Shown in pieces: positions 44,132-52,678 of a stretch of DNA of 64,000 nucleotides (position 1 is the stretch's first letter; each line of letters opens with the position of its first letter). The notes below the pieces were generated by a model. It was not told the origin of the DNA, made no database searches, and saw nothing but the letters and a program-made list of their open reading frames with translations. Both the position numbers and the translations under genes were made by a program. The DNA is from Dehalococcoidales bacterium (lineage in GTDB: Bacteria > Chloroflexota > Dehalococcoidia > Dehalococcoidales > UBA2162). The stretch is taken from assembly GCA_016932435.1 (NCBI GenBank), contig JAFGCW010000012.1, positions 9,155 to 73,154 on the forward strand. Direction: 5' to 3'.

Positions 44132-44160
44132 TTGACTAAACAATGCCATAACTCGATAAT
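44132..44160 (+). promoter_or_regulatory. Promoter of the SDR/VOC pair
   Basis: The sequence reads TTGACT, 17 bases, GATAAT, with the gene start 26 bases downstream at 44186. It lies directly after the terminator, so the next two genes form their own unit. Confidence 0.6.
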
Positions 44161-44185
44161 AAGCACACTGAAAAGGGGGTAAAAT

Positions 44186-44995
44186 ATGAGTGTATCGAAG
44201 TTCTCTCTTGAGGGTAGAGTTGCTCTTGTAACCGGCGCCGGTGGTGTGCTGGGAATGGGGAGAGCAACTGCTCTGGCTTTTGCCGAAGCCGGTGCCGACG
44301 TAGTCGTTACCGACTTAATAGTTAAAGCGGATAACTGGGATCTGGAAGGTACGGCTGAGGAAGTCAGGAAACTCGGTAGGCGTTCTCTGGCCGTTCAGGC
44401 TGACGTCACGAAAGAAAATCAAGTGAATGACTTGGTCAGCAAGATGGTAAAGGAGCTGGGAACCGTTGATATCCTGGCGAATGTTGCCGGTGTCCCTTCC
44501 AACGCGGCGTTTATGGAGATGACTCCTGAGCTGTGGGAAAGAGGTTTGAGTATAAACCTGACGAGTGTCCTGCTCTGCTGTCAAGCGGCAGGCGAGGTAA
44601 TGAAGGAGCAAAAGAGGGGCAGTATAATCAACTGGTCTTCATCCGCAGCCTACCAGATGGGTGTGTTGTCGGTGTACGGAATAGCGAAGATAGGGATCAG
44701 GCACCTGACAGGATGGGTAGCCCGTGACCTGGGGCCTTATAATGTTCGCTGCAATGCGGTAGCTCCCGGTTTGATCGCCACTGATTTCGGTTTTGTCGGC
44801 GTTGACGGCGGTATTAATGAAGATGGCAGACCTCATCCCAGGGCGGGAGGTGCAGACCGGGTGAATACTATACCACTTGGCAGGATGGGTGATGCCAGTG
44901 ACGTTGCTGATGTTGCTGTCTTCCTGGCTTCGGATGCGTCCCGCTATGTCACCGGGGTGACGATTCCTGTGGGTGGCGGGCTGATAATGAATTAG
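44186..44995 (+). CDS. Short-chain dehydrogenase/reductase
   Basis: This 269-residue classical SDR has the NAD(P) motif VTGAGGVLGMGRATA, NVAGVPSN in place of NNAG, catalytic Ser in NWSSSAAYQ, and YGIAK as the YxxxK motif. It ends with the typical YVTGVTIPVGGGL. The gap between Ser and Tyr and the late insertion (GGINEDGRPHPRAGG) point to a specific subfamily whose substrate I cannot name. AAAGGGGG precedes the ATG. It is cotranscribed with the VOC gene 34 bases later. Confidence 0.9.
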   Translation: MSVSKFSLEGRVALVTGAGGVLGMGRATALAFAEAGADVVVTDLIVKADNWDLEGTAEEVRKLGRRSLAVQADVTKENQVNDLVSKMVKELGTVDILANVAGVPSNAAFMEMTPELWERGLSINLTSVLLCCQAAGEVMKEQKRGSIINWSSSAAYQMGVLSVYGIAKIGIRHLTGWVARDLGPYNVRCNAVAPGLIATDFGFVGVDGGINEDGRPHPRAGGADRVNTIPLGRMGDASDVADVAVFLASDASRYVTGVTIPVGGGLIMN

Positions 44996-45028
44996 ACCAT
45001 TGCCAATCAATAAGGAGGTGAATAACGA

Positions 45029-46012
45029 ATGAATAATGACTGGGAATTCGACCATGTTGGACTTGTGGTCAGTGACCTTGACGAGGTACGTTATTACTAT
45101 CCTTCCCTGGGAATAGGAGTGGATATAGGTACCTTAGGCCCGAATGCGACTAATCCCGTGCCCGGTGCGCCTGAGGAGGAACCCTTACCTAGGACTATGA
45201 CTGTTTATGGGAAACCTCGCAATAATCGTCCACTACCGGAGACCGGTAGAAGAGTTAATGTTAACAGGATTTTTGAAAACATACAGATTGGTTCGCTGGT
45301 GATCGAGTGTATTCTTGGTCGCCCCGAGGGCGACGGTTTCAATGATGATTTCTTCAGGGAATGCGGTGAAGGTATCAGCCACGTCTGTTATAACGTTCCG
45401 AGCCCTGAGAAAGAGACAACTCTCCTGGTCGAGAAGGGTACTGATATTGTTATGAGCCTGGAACAGGAGGGGAAAATCGTCGAGAACTACCTGGAAACCG
45501 GGAAATACGGCAAGATCTGGCTTTCATTCAGACCTCCGTCGGGAATGCAGCACAAAGCCTGGCAGGCACACAACCGGGCGCATCCCCTGGTAAGTGACTG
45601 GAAATTTCTTGGCATGGGCGTAGCGACGAAAGACCTGGATAAGTCCGTTGAATACTACCAATCGCTGGGAATAACCGAATTGTTACCCGAAGTTATGCTT
45701 GATAGCAGTGTGTTACCTGATTCTGTGGTAAAGGCAAGGACAAGGAAGGTAATGGTAGGTTCGATTGGTTATGAATTCGCCCAGCCTCTTGATTCAGAGA
45801 CTGTTTACGGGAAGTGTTTGACCGGGAGAGGTGAGGGAGTTTACAGTCTTGATTTCAAGGTAGATGATTTATCGAAGGAGATGGCCAGGCTGGAGTACAA
45901 AGGCGTAGACGTTATCCTCAGCGGTAAACTTGAAAGCGGCGATGTATTTACGTATTTCGATACACGCAAGGTAGGGAATCTAATGATAAAGCTGGTACAG
46001 ACCGGCAAATAA
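45029..46012 (+). CDS. Two-domain VOC (glyoxalase/dioxygenase-fold) protein
   Basis: The 327-residue protein has two vicinal-oxygen-chelate domains. One begins FDHVGLVVSDLDEVRYYY (residues about 5-150) and the other WKFLGMGVATKDLDKSVEYY (about 188-325). Metal-ligand-like His and Glu residues occur (FDHVG, GISHVCYNV, YEFAQP). The architecture recalls methylmalonyl-CoA epimerase, glyoxalase or 4-HPPD-like proteins, but motifs do not settle the substrate. TAAGGAGGTGA gives strong translation. It follows the SDR gene, suggesting a short catabolic step pair. Confidence 0.85.
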   Translation: MNNDWEFDHVGLVVSDLDEVRYYYPSLGIGVDIGTLGPNATNPVPGAPEEEPLPRTMTVYGKPRNNRPLPETGRRVNVNRIFENIQIGSLVIECILGRPEGDGFNDDFFRECGEGISHVCYNVPSPEKETTLLVEKGTDIVMSLEQEGKIVENYLETGKYGKIWLSFRPPSGMQHKAWQAHNRAHPLVSDWKFLGMGVATKDLDKSVEYYQSLGITELLPEVMLDSSVLPDSVVKARTRKVMVGSIGYEFAQPLDSETVYGKCLTGRGEGVYSLDFKVDDLSKEMARLEYKGVDVILSGKLESGDVFTYFDTRKVGNLMIKLVQTGK

Positions 46013-46040
46013 CACCCCCGGTCTATACTATCATGGAAAT

Positions 46041-46074
46041 AATAAAGGCGGACGATTGTCCGCCTTTATTTTAA
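46041..46074. terminator. Bidirectional terminator
   Basis: A perfect stem AATAAAGGCGGAC / GTCCGCCTTTATT with loop GATT is T-rich on both strands and lies between convergent genes. Confidence 0.9.
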
Positions 46075-46086
46075 CTAAGCTTGGAT

Positions 46087-47829
46087 CTAGTAACCCATCT
46101 CAGCTTTCATGTCTTCATCAATCCAGAAGTACTTGTAAAGGTCTTCCGTGTTAGCCCATCCGCCCCAGCTTACACCGTAGAAATTCTGGAACCATGGCCA
46201 CCACATATTATATGAATAACGTGCCGGGAACCAGATGCCCCAGGCTGAAGCAAGTTCATACACACCGGCTTCTTTCATGGTCTTGAAGTATTTATTCGGG
46301 TTCTTGGCCATGTCCGCTCCGATAACTTTACCAACCTCTTCGTAATACGGATCGTCTATGAATGCGACGTTAGAGTACATTCCCTTCTTGGTGCAGAGTT
46401 GTTCGAATGGAGCCCAGAGTCCGACGAGAGGAGCATAGATCATCTCTTCATGTCCTCTACCCGCCCAGAGACCCATAAATGCACCGGTTTCCATCGTCTG
46501 GATTTCCATGTCGATGCCAACAGCATCCAGGTAAGCCTTGATCATAGATACCTCATCAGCCGAAGCAGCCTGACAGTCGATCGTTGTCTTGAATCCGTCG
46601 GGATAACCTGCCTCGGTTAATAATTCCTTGGCTCTGGCCGGATCATAGTCGTATAACATCCTCACATTTTCAGGCATATCTTCCAGAGGAGTGTAGAATT
46701 TATCAAAACTGGGTATATATGGGTAACCTACGAGGACTCCCTGGCCTTTAAGATAGTCATTGAGAATTTCTTCCTGGTTAACCGCCAGGTTCATCGCCTG
46801 CCGTACCCTCAGGTCATGGAAAGGAAGCTCAGGTTTATCGATTCTCATTCCGGCTACACTGGCATTGCCCAGTCTCTTATAATACAGCACATCCGGACAT
46901 CGTTTCATCACATCTTCGGCTTCCTCGATATTAGCCGAGCCGAAACCTCTCATCACATCAATCTTACCTGTTCTGAAGGATGCCAGGAGTGATGACCTGT
47001 CGGGTATAATAAGCAATTTCAATTCATCGATATATGGCAGCCTGTTTTCGGGATGCATCGGATCGAATTCGAAGTAATTCGGATGCTTGGTATACGTGAT
47101 TGTACTGCCTACAACATAATCGCTTAATACAAAAGGCCCTGAGCCAACGACTTCCGACCAGTCCTGCCAGCCGTCTCCTTCGGTCCAGCATTCAGGCGGG
47201 TTAGTATAAAGGTTATCGCCGATTTCAAGCAACATGATGGCCTGGGCGTCTGCCGGAACTTTTACTTCAACGGTATATTTATCAAGTGTTTGCCATGATG
47301 TTGGTCTTCTTGAATTGCCCGGTGGGTAAGACATAGCCTGCCAGCATCCCTCGTAGTTAAACTGGTAATCAATATTCCAGACTACGTCTTCAGCGGTCAA
47401 TTCGCGACCATTTGCCGGAGCCCTGTCCTGGTAATGAATTCCTTCGCGGATATTATAAATAATAGTCTCGTCATCGGGCAGTTCCCAGCTTTCACATAGT
47501 TCTCCCGAGAGCAGCGAGATATCGCCAAGAAAACCCCAGTCCATAGCCGTCTCTCCGGTGCCGGCGGGACCTTTTTCCCAGTCTCCCTGGATAAGTTCAT
47601 TACTGGTGTACTGCATGTGTCCTACACGAATGGCCTGAGCGGTAGTAGGGTCAAGAGGGCTGATATCACCTCCTGTAGATATAATGGTACCACCCATCTT
47701 AGGTGTTTCCGGAGATACACTTGATACTTCTTCCTCTTCTTCTTCTTCTTCACCTCCGCCGCAGGATGATATTACCAATGTTAATACCATCAAGCAGCTC
47801 ATCAGCAACCATACAACTTTTTTAACCAT
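46087..47829 (-). CDS. ABC transporter substrate-binding lipoprotein, family 5 (second paralogue)
   Basis: I choose ATG 47829 (580 residues), where the lipoprotein signal begins (MVKKVVWLL to LVISSC); the frame from 47856 merely includes the AGGAGG site. A Glu-rich linker (EEEEEEEE) follows the lipid-anchored Cys. The SBP_bac_5 core matches the paralogue at 42155-43990, including NRREL-type YNIREGIHYQDR, DLRVRQAMNLAVNQEEIL and YDPARAKELLTEAGYPDGF. It is convergent with the SDR/VOC unit. No transporter membrane genes are next to it. Confidence 0.9.
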   Translation of the reverse strand: MVKKVVWLLMSCLMVLTLVISSCGGGEEEEEEEEVSSVSPETPKMGGTIISTGGDISPLDPTTAQAIRVGHMQYTSNELIQGDWEKGPAGTGETAMDWGFLGDISLLSGELCESWELPDDETIIYNIREGIHYQDRAPANGRELTAEDVVWNIDYQFNYEGCWQAMSYPPGNSRRPTSWQTLDKYTVEVKVPADAQAIMLLEIGDNLYTNPPECWTEGDGWQDWSEVVGSGPFVLSDYVVGSTITYTKHPNYFEFDPMHPENRLPYIDELKLLIIPDRSSLLASFRTGKIDVMRGFGSANIEEAEDVMKRCPDVLYYKRLGNASVAGMRIDKPELPFHDLRVRQAMNLAVNQEEILNDYLKGQGVLVGYPYIPSFDKFYTPLEDMPENVRMLYDYDPARAKELLTEAGYPDGFKTTIDCQAASADEVSMIKAYLDAVGIDMEIQTMETGAFMGLWAGRGHEEMIYAPLVGLWAPFEQLCTKKGMYSNVAFIDDPYYEEVGKVIGADMAKNPNKYFKTMKEAGVYELASAWGIWFPARYSYNMWWPWFQNFYGVSWGGWANTEDLYKYFWIDEDMKAEMGY

Positions 47830-47897
47830 TAAGGTTGTTACCTCCTCTTTAAGCACTACAAACGGAAATCCGATGGTTTGGTTTTTACGCTATTTCA

Positions 47898-47919
47898 GGT
47901 TCATCGATTACGATGAACC
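47898..47919 (-). promoter_or_regulatory. Perfect hairpin in the leader of the binding-protein gene
   Basis: GGTTCATCG pairs perfectly with CGATGAACC around TAAT, about 70 bases upstream of the coding start at 47829. It overlaps the end of a tiny open frame (47901-47936). It has no T-run, so it is not a plain terminator and may stabilise the mRNA or regulate it. Confidence 0.5.
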
Positions 47920-47936
47920 GGATCCCCAGATTCCAT
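47901..47936 (-). CDS. Possible 11-residue leader ORF
   Basis: AGGAGG lies eight bases before an ATG that opens a frame of eleven codons ending in TGA within the hairpin at 47898-47919. It parallels the small ORF ahead of the paralogous binding-protein gene at 42155. Evidence is limited to the ribosome-binding site and position. Confidence 0.3.
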   Translation of the reverse strand: MESGDPVHRNR

Positions 47937-48570
47937 AGGCATCACCTCCTCGAGTTTCAGGTAGCCAGGACTGATAAAACACATGATTTACAGTTATGGA
48001 AATAATAGAAGACACCAAAAACCGCAGTAACCAGTAACGATCTCAAGTGCCTTTTATTCACCATACACAGCTCTCGGTGAAATTAGTATCAGATGGCTAA
48101 AGTGTAGTCACTCCAAACCTATTTGTCAATTATAAAGGGAATTGTTGTTATTGTGGTTAATACCGGCGTTTTACTGGTTTCAAACCAAAGATGATGAACT
48201 AGGTATTATAGTAAGTCTAGGGTCATTTAATAATTGGTAAATGTGAAATAATTGTCACGGAATTGGGTGGATAACGTTAAAACACAACAGACTTGACACA
48301 AATAATTAATTGCGAGTAACATTGAATTGATGGAATGAAGGGTATTTCCCGTTCAATTCATTTATAGACTGGCTTTACATCTGAGTAATGACTTGGAATC
48401 CTGGTTCGAAAGCTGGTTGAAGCCAACGTATGGTTGGTATTTAAGCGTTTTTGAGCTGCGCATATCCAGCACCCGTTCCTCCCGGTCGGGTTTGTTGTGT
48501 TGATCCAAAACACAGAGATCCCGGCCATTTTCATTTCCACCCTTTCCTCCAGTCTATTCTATTTATTTTC

Positions 48571-48599
48571 TTGACAAGCATGTTATTCCCGACTAAAGT
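48571..48599 (+). promoter_or_regulatory. Promoter with no clear gene downstream
   Basis: The sequence reads TTGACA, 17 bases, TAAAGT: a perfect -35 and a fair -10. The first 450 bases downstream contain no real gene, so it may drive an RNA or be a relic. Confidence 0.5.
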
Positions 48600-48819
48600 G
48601 TCTAAGCAGGTTTCACTGTGTTAACCGTTAATGCTCGGGAAATCCAGGATAGTCGCTACGAACGCCGGGCCTGTTTAGTAATACCTGTTTTTATTACCGG
48701 TGAAATCAGGAGAGAAGCACCAATAATGGAAATAAGGAAGGAGTATGAATATAAAATATAGTCTACGCTCATAACCTGTAGGGGACGGCGCTATACCGGT
48801 GAGACGGGACATACACGTA

Positions 48820-48980
48820 CCGGTGGAAGGTGGGTAAATCTGTCTTACAGTGGCCGACACAGTAAATAAAGCCGGTCGAGGTACGAATTCGGGGATGAAA
48901 CACGCCCCGATGAAGCAGGAACCGGAAGTAATCGTCCTGACGAAATCGGGACGGTGAATCAGTCACTGGTCCAGTCAAGC
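48820..48980 (+). mobile_element. Possible IS200/IS605-type tnpB 3' remnant
   Basis: The segment around GGGGATGAAACACGCCCCG (a small hairpin) followed by ATGAAGCAGGAACC resembles the 3' end of tnpB genes, where proteins often end near a MKQEP phrase and the DNA also encodes the guide-RNA scaffold. In frame it reads NSGMKHAPMKQEP and ends at a TGA. No RuvC or zinc-finger part of TnpB remains. This is resemblance from memory only. Confidence 0.25.
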
Positions 48981-49054
48981 CCGGGACCTTAGGGGAGAGT
49001 AAACGGAACCCTGACTCCTTAGTTTGAAGAAATTCGAACACCGGAGTTCAGGGA

Positions 49055-49362
49055 ATGAGTAGAAGTAAAGAGAACACAGGTTTTACCTGTGATAATTGCG
49101 GCAGCGAGGTACTGCCGCTGACAAACGGTAGTTATCGTAATCACTGTCCTGTCTGTATTCAAAGCATGTAGATATTATCCCCAGAGACAGGCGAGAATCG
49201 TGCGGCGGAGTGATGGAACCGGTGCGCCTGGTATACAAACCGGGGAAAGGCTACCAGCTTATACACAAATGTCTTAAGTGCGGCAGTGAAAGGACGAACG
49301 GGATAGCAGAATACTCAGTTCAACCGGATGAAGTAGATGAATTATTGAAACTTCCGAGTTGA
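49055..49362 (+). pseudogene. RNHCP-domain protein gene broken by a four-base deletion
   Basis: The first frame encodes a zinc-ribbon start (FTCDNCGSEVLPL) and NGSYRNHCPVCIQSM, the signature of the RNHCP family, then stops at TAG 49169. The shifted frame continues HVDIIP, RESCGGVMEPVRLVYKPGKGY and HKCLKCGSERTNGIAEYS to a TGA at 49360. Normal members read straight through with HVD after the HCP motif. Restoring one CATG unit (CATGCATG) repairs the frame, so a tandem four-base deletion is likely. It is not in a homopolymer, so a sequencing slip is less likely here. Confidence 0.8.
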
Positions 49363-49385
49363 TTTTATACTGCATAAGTTATACT

Positions 49386-49838
49386 ATGAAAAACCATCAT
49401 ATTCGCTTGGGAACTACTGAAGATATCGAACAATGGTTGATATTGCGTAAAGTGTTCTGGCCTAACTGTTCTGATTCTCAACACAGGCTGGAGATGGGGC
49501 AAGTAGTATTATCATCAGGTGGAGTATTCGTTGCTGAAGATCCAAAAGGCCGATTAATCGGGTTTGCCGAATTCTCAATAAGAAATGATTACGTTCCCGG
49601 TGCAGATATCAGCCCGGTACCGTATCTTGAAGGCTGGTTTGTGGATGAAGAATATCGGGCAAAAGGTGTCGGTAGAAAGTTGCTTGCGGCAGTCGAAGAC
49701 TGGTCGCGGCGAAACGGGTATACACAGATTGCCAGCGACGCGCTTATTGATAACGCAACCGGTGTTGAAATACACAGGAAACTAGGATTTACTGAAGTTG
49801 TAAGGACCGCCCACTTTATAAAAAGAATTGGTAATTAA
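49386..49838 (+). CDS. GNAT acetyltransferase resembling aminoglycoside 6'-N-acetyltransferases
   Basis: From ATG 49386 the protein has 150 residues; no strong ribosome-binding site is seen. It follows the AAC(6')-I layout: WLILRKVFWPNCSDSQHRLEM near the start, SPVPYLEGWFVDEEYRAKGVGRKLLAAVEDW for acetyl-CoA binding, IASDALIDNATGVEIHRKLGFTEVVRTAHFIK at the end. Chromosomal homologues of this type often have other natural substrates, so resistance should not be assumed without testing. Confidence 0.85.
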   Translation: MKNHHIRLGTTEDIEQWLILRKVFWPNCSDSQHRLEMGQVVLSSGGVFVAEDPKGRLIGFAEFSIRNDYVPGADISPVPYLEGWFVDEEYRAKGVGRKLLAAVEDWSRRNGYTQIASDALIDNATGVEIHRKLGFTEVVRTAHFIKRIGN

Positions 49839-49868
49839 TAATGTTAGGGCTGCAGAAAGGAAGAAAAA

Positions 49869-50291
49869 ATGGCTGAAACAAAGTACGGACACCTGGTTCA
49901 TAGCAAGGAGCTTATCATGGATATCCCCCATTACGGGGGTTATTCGATGCTTTCGCACAACGGAGAACTGAATGAAGACTGCAGTATCGGCTACCACTGC
50001 GTAGCCGAACCGATTTGTTTCGAGAAACCCCATGCCCATGATTTTGTCGAACTATTGTTTTTCCTCGGAGGTGATCCCACCGACATACGGGACCTTGGTG
50101 CCGAAGTCGAGATTACTCTCGGTGAGGAGCAGGAGAAGCACCTGCTTACTACGGCCGGTGTAGTATCCATTCCTTCCGGACTTACCCACTGCCCGATAGA
50201 GATCAGGAATGTGACGAAGCCGATAGTATTCCTGGAAGTCTCTCTCACCCGTGTCTACGGGCCCCGTGTGGCATCAGAGGAAGAAAAATAA
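49869..50291 (+). CDS. Cupin-fold protein (window family, single domain)
   Basis: The 140-residue protein starts with MAETKYGHLVHS and has PHAHDFVELLFFLGGDPTDIRDLGAEVEITLGEE, then VSIPSGLTHCPIEI. The same blocks recur in the double-domain proteins at 55431-56363 and 57256-58086. The H-x-H...E and later H positions could bind a metal. No reaction is known to me. It lies 30 bases after the acetyltransferase and just before the nitrilase-type gene, and GAAAGGAAG precedes the ATG. Confidence 0.8.
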   Translation: MAETKYGHLVHSKELIMDIPHYGGYSMLSHNGELNEDCSIGYHCVAEPICFEKPHAHDFVELLFFLGGDPTDIRDLGAEVEITLGEEQEKHLLTTAGVVSIPSGLTHCPIEIRNVTKPIVFLEVSLTRVYGPRVASEEEK

Positions 50292-50327
50292 TTACTGCTG
50301 TGAAAACCGAATATACTACCGGGTGAT

Positions 50328-51122
50328 GTGAAAGACAAACTCAGAATAGCTCTCGTCCAGATGTTCTGTGAAAAAGGCGCCATCGATCAAAACATGGCGT
50401 TAATGGCTGATTACATTGAGGAAGCGGAGAACCGTTCCATAGATATTATCGGTTTCCCGGAAGCAAGTCTTACCGGTTACCACGAACCGGCAAGATTTCT
50501 TAAGGCAGTGCTCTCACTGGATGGACCGGAAGTAGCTGGATTACTGAAGCTGACAGAAGGTAGAAATCTAACCGTACTTGCCGGAATTATCGAGGAGAAT
50601 CCTAACGGATTGCCATATATTACTCACATTATTGCACGAAACGGCAAGTTTATCGGATATCACCGGAAAATGTATGATGGGGACAATGAGGAGTATCCGT
50701 GGTTTGCTATGGGAAACGAGATTGCGGTATTCAACCACGATGGCTTGACTTTCGGAATAGCAATATGCGCGGATATCAGTAAAGAGGAGTTGTTTGCGGA
50801 ATGTTCTCGAAGAGGAGCGTGTGTCATGTTCGAGTTAGCAGCTCCTGGGTTGTATGGGGAGCAGGTAACTCGTGACTGGAAAGCAGGTTATGAATGGTGG
50901 GAAGGCGAATGTCTTAGATTCTTGACCGAGTATGCTAAGAAGTATGGTATCTGGATTGCCGTCGCTACCCAAGCCGGCAGGACGTCTGATGAGGATTTCC
51001 CCGGTGGCGGATACCTTTTCAACCCGTGGGGAGAACGTGTTTATTACACGAAAGACTGGAATCCGTGTGCTGCTTATCTGGAGATAAATTTAGATACACT
51101 GGAAGTAACCGAATTAGCATAG
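50328..51122 (+). CDS. Carbon-nitrogen hydrolase (nitrilase superfamily)
   Basis: This 264-residue protein has the complete catalytic triad plus the second Glu of the superfamily: Glu in GFPEASLTGY, Lys in YHRKMYDGDNEE and Cys in GIAICADIS. The length and the absence of extra domains fit amidase/carbamoylase-type members. The GTG start has no strong ribosome-binding site, but the N-terminal strand LRIALVQMFCEKG begins at once. The substrate, an amide or carbamoyl compound, is unknown. It is followed closely by a GNAT gene. Confidence 0.9.
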   Translation: MKDKLRIALVQMFCEKGAIDQNMALMADYIEEAENRSIDIIGFPEASLTGYHEPARFLKAVLSLDGPEVAGLLKLTEGRNLTVLAGIIEENPNGLPYITHIIARNGKFIGYHRKMYDGDNEEYPWFAMGNEIAVFNHDGLTFGIAICADISKEELFAECSRRGACVMFELAAPGLYGEQVTRDWKAGYEWWEGECLRFLTEYAKKYGIWIAVATQAGRTSDEDFPGGGYLFNPWGERVYYTKDWNPCAAYLEINLDTLEVTELA

Positions 51123-51134
51123 TGCGGGGCTGGA

Positions 51135-51626
51135 ATGACGGATGGTATCAGAGAAATAGGAATAGATGAATCACTGGATGCCAGTGTGGAAATAATCAAG
51201 AAAGCTTTTCGCACCGTCGCGGAAGAGCTGAGTCTCACCACTGAAAATGCTCCGACTCATCCGTCTTTCGTAACTCTTGAACAACTCGAAGAGTTATGGC
51301 AGAAAGGTTTGTCATTTTACGGATATTTCCTGGATGACAGACAGGTGGGATTCGTTGCCATGGAAAAAGCTGATGACAGTGTGTACTACCTGGAGAAACT
51401 GGCAGTGCTTCCTGAGTACCGACACAATGGCTATGGTAGAGAACTGGTGCGATTCGTCCTGGATACGGCTGTCGCAAAAGGTGCGAAGAAATTGTCTATC
51501 GGGATTATTTATGAACAGATGGTTTTAAGAGACTGGTATAAAGACATCGGTTTCAGGGAAACCGGCACCAGAAAATTCGGACACCTGCCTTTTACCGTGG
51601 GTTTCATGGAGATAGGCCTGACCTGA
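51135..51626 (+). CDS. GNAT family N-acetyltransferase
   Basis: The 163-residue GNAT has VYYLEKLAVLPEYRHNGYGRELVRFVLDTA for acetyl-CoA binding and a final DWYKDIGFRETGTRKFGHLPFTVGFME. It starts 12 bases after the nitrilase stop, so the two are probably cotranscribed. The substrate is unknown. Confidence 0.88.
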   Translation: MTDGIREIGIDESLDASVEIIKKAFRTVAEELSLTTENAPTHPSFVTLEQLEELWQKGLSFYGYFLDDRQVGFVAMEKADDSVYYLEKLAVLPEYRHNGYGRELVRFVLDTAVAKGAKKLSIGIIYEQMVLRDWYKDIGFRETGTRKFGHLPFTVGFMEIGLT

Positions 51627-51631
51627 TCATG

Positions 51632-51910
51632 TTATAACCAGGTATCTCTCTTATTCCAACCCAGTGCGGTATATATTACTCCGATAATGAAAAGTGGAAT
51701 TGTTGTTAAATAAGCCAGATCAGTGGTAAAAGCGAGTATCAGGAAGATTAATCCGATAATAATAAAAGACATCCCTATCCGAAAGAAAAGCCGGTAGTCA
51801 GGATCATTTTCAGCGCGATCTCTCTTTCTATCTTTATAGAAAGAATATACGAGTATACCGGCAACAACTACAATTGCACCGATAAGGCATATTAAGACTA
51901 TCAGACTCAT
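51632..51910 (-). CDS. Small three-helix membrane protein
   Basis: The 92-residue protein is mostly hydrophobic. Helix one is near residues 2-23, helix two near 44-63 and helix three near 66-84, with a basic loop (YKDRKRDRAENDPDYR) between the first two. I recognise no family. It ends five bases from the convergent GNAT gene. Confidence 0.65.
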   Translation of the reverse strand: MSLIVLICLIGAIVVVAGILVYSFYKDRKRDRAENDPDYRLFFRIGMSFIIIGLIFLILAFTTDLAYLTTIPLFIIGVIYTALGWNKRDTWL

Positions 51911-52084
51911 TTTTAATCTCTTATATGATTCACAGTATCATACTACACTTTTTAACTGATTACAATCATTTTTTTGCCCGGTTAACAGGAAGTTTACAGG
52001 TGTACACTGCCTGAAGCGTCACTTTGCCATGAAGATTTATTCTGTGGCATAATTTTCTTTATTAACATGTGGAGGTTGGTATTT

Positions 52085-52672
52085 ATGGAGCAGAAGATAA
52101 CCTATTTCGAGGAGCTGAAAAAAGAGAATACTCAGTCGACATTCAAACTCGCTCTTCAGCGTGGTAAGGAACTTGGTATAAATACATATGTGGTCGCTTC
52201 TACCAGCGGCTGGACCGGTGTTGAAGCGTCGAAGGCGTTTGAAGGACAGAATCTGATCATAGTCAGTCATTGTTACGGTTCGAGGGAACCGGACAAATGG
52301 TTTTTCACCGCTGAGAACCTGGCTGTTCTGAAAGACAAAGGAGTTCCCATAGTGACCGCCGCGCATGCCTTCGGTGGGATTACCCGGGCGATGAACCAGA
52401 TGAATATCCAGGCAGCGCCGACAACCTATGTTATCGGGGATATCGTCGCCAATACGCTGCGGATGTTCGGGCAGGGGATGAAGGTGGTTGCCGAGATAGC
52501 CTGCATGGCGGCTGATGCCGGGCTGGTGAGATGCGATACCGATATCATATCTATAGGCGGGTCCGGCAGGGTAGGCGGCGCCGACGTGGCTGTAGTCCTC
52601 CAGCCGGCGAACAGCCATCGCCTGTTCCAGACCAAGATAAGGGAGATAATCTGCAAACCCAGGGAGTTTTAA
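52085..52672 (+). CDS. Pyruvate-kinase alpha/beta-domain protein (COG1751-like)
   Basis: I choose ATG 52085 (195 residues), preceded by GGAGG nine bases upstream. The protein corresponds to the isolated C-terminal alpha/beta domain of pyruvate kinase (PF02887), without the catalytic barrel: VVASTSGWTGVEASKAFEG, IVSHCYGSREPD and VAEIACMAADAGLVRCDTDIISIGGSGRVGGADVAVVL. Stand-alone members are uncharacterised in function. The Gly-rich GGSGRVGGAD loop may bind a nucleotide or phosphate. Confidence 0.85.
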   Translation: MEQKITYFEELKKENTQSTFKLALQRGKELGINTYVVASTSGWTGVEASKAFEGQNLIIVSHCYGSREPDKWFFTAENLAVLKDKGVPIVTAAHAFGGITRAMNQMNIQAAPTTYVIGDIVANTLRMFGQGMKVVAEIACMAADAGLVRCDTDIISIGGSGRVGGADVAVVLQPANSHRLFQTKIREIICKPREF

Positions 52673-52678
52673 GGCGAA

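Larger units (their letters stand above)
47943..49054. other. Gene-poor region of about 1.1 kb
   Basis: No convincing complete gene is visible. The first half (47943-48540) is AT-rich and featureless apart from the upstream region of the binding-protein gene. From 48571 there is a consensus-like promoter and a GC-richer, structured stretch that may include a mobile-element remnant (48820-48980). The short minus-strand frames here look random. Confidence 0.5.

Noticed and set aside
48358..49041. Three short minus-strand frames in the gene-poor region
   Set aside because: No protein-like composition and no start signals; the plus strand there shows the promoter and the possible mobile-element tail instead.
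49386..49838. Antibiotic resistance gene
   Set aside because: The AAC(6')-like layout is shared by many chromosomal acetyltransferases with other roles; no mobile context or promoter supports a resistance call.
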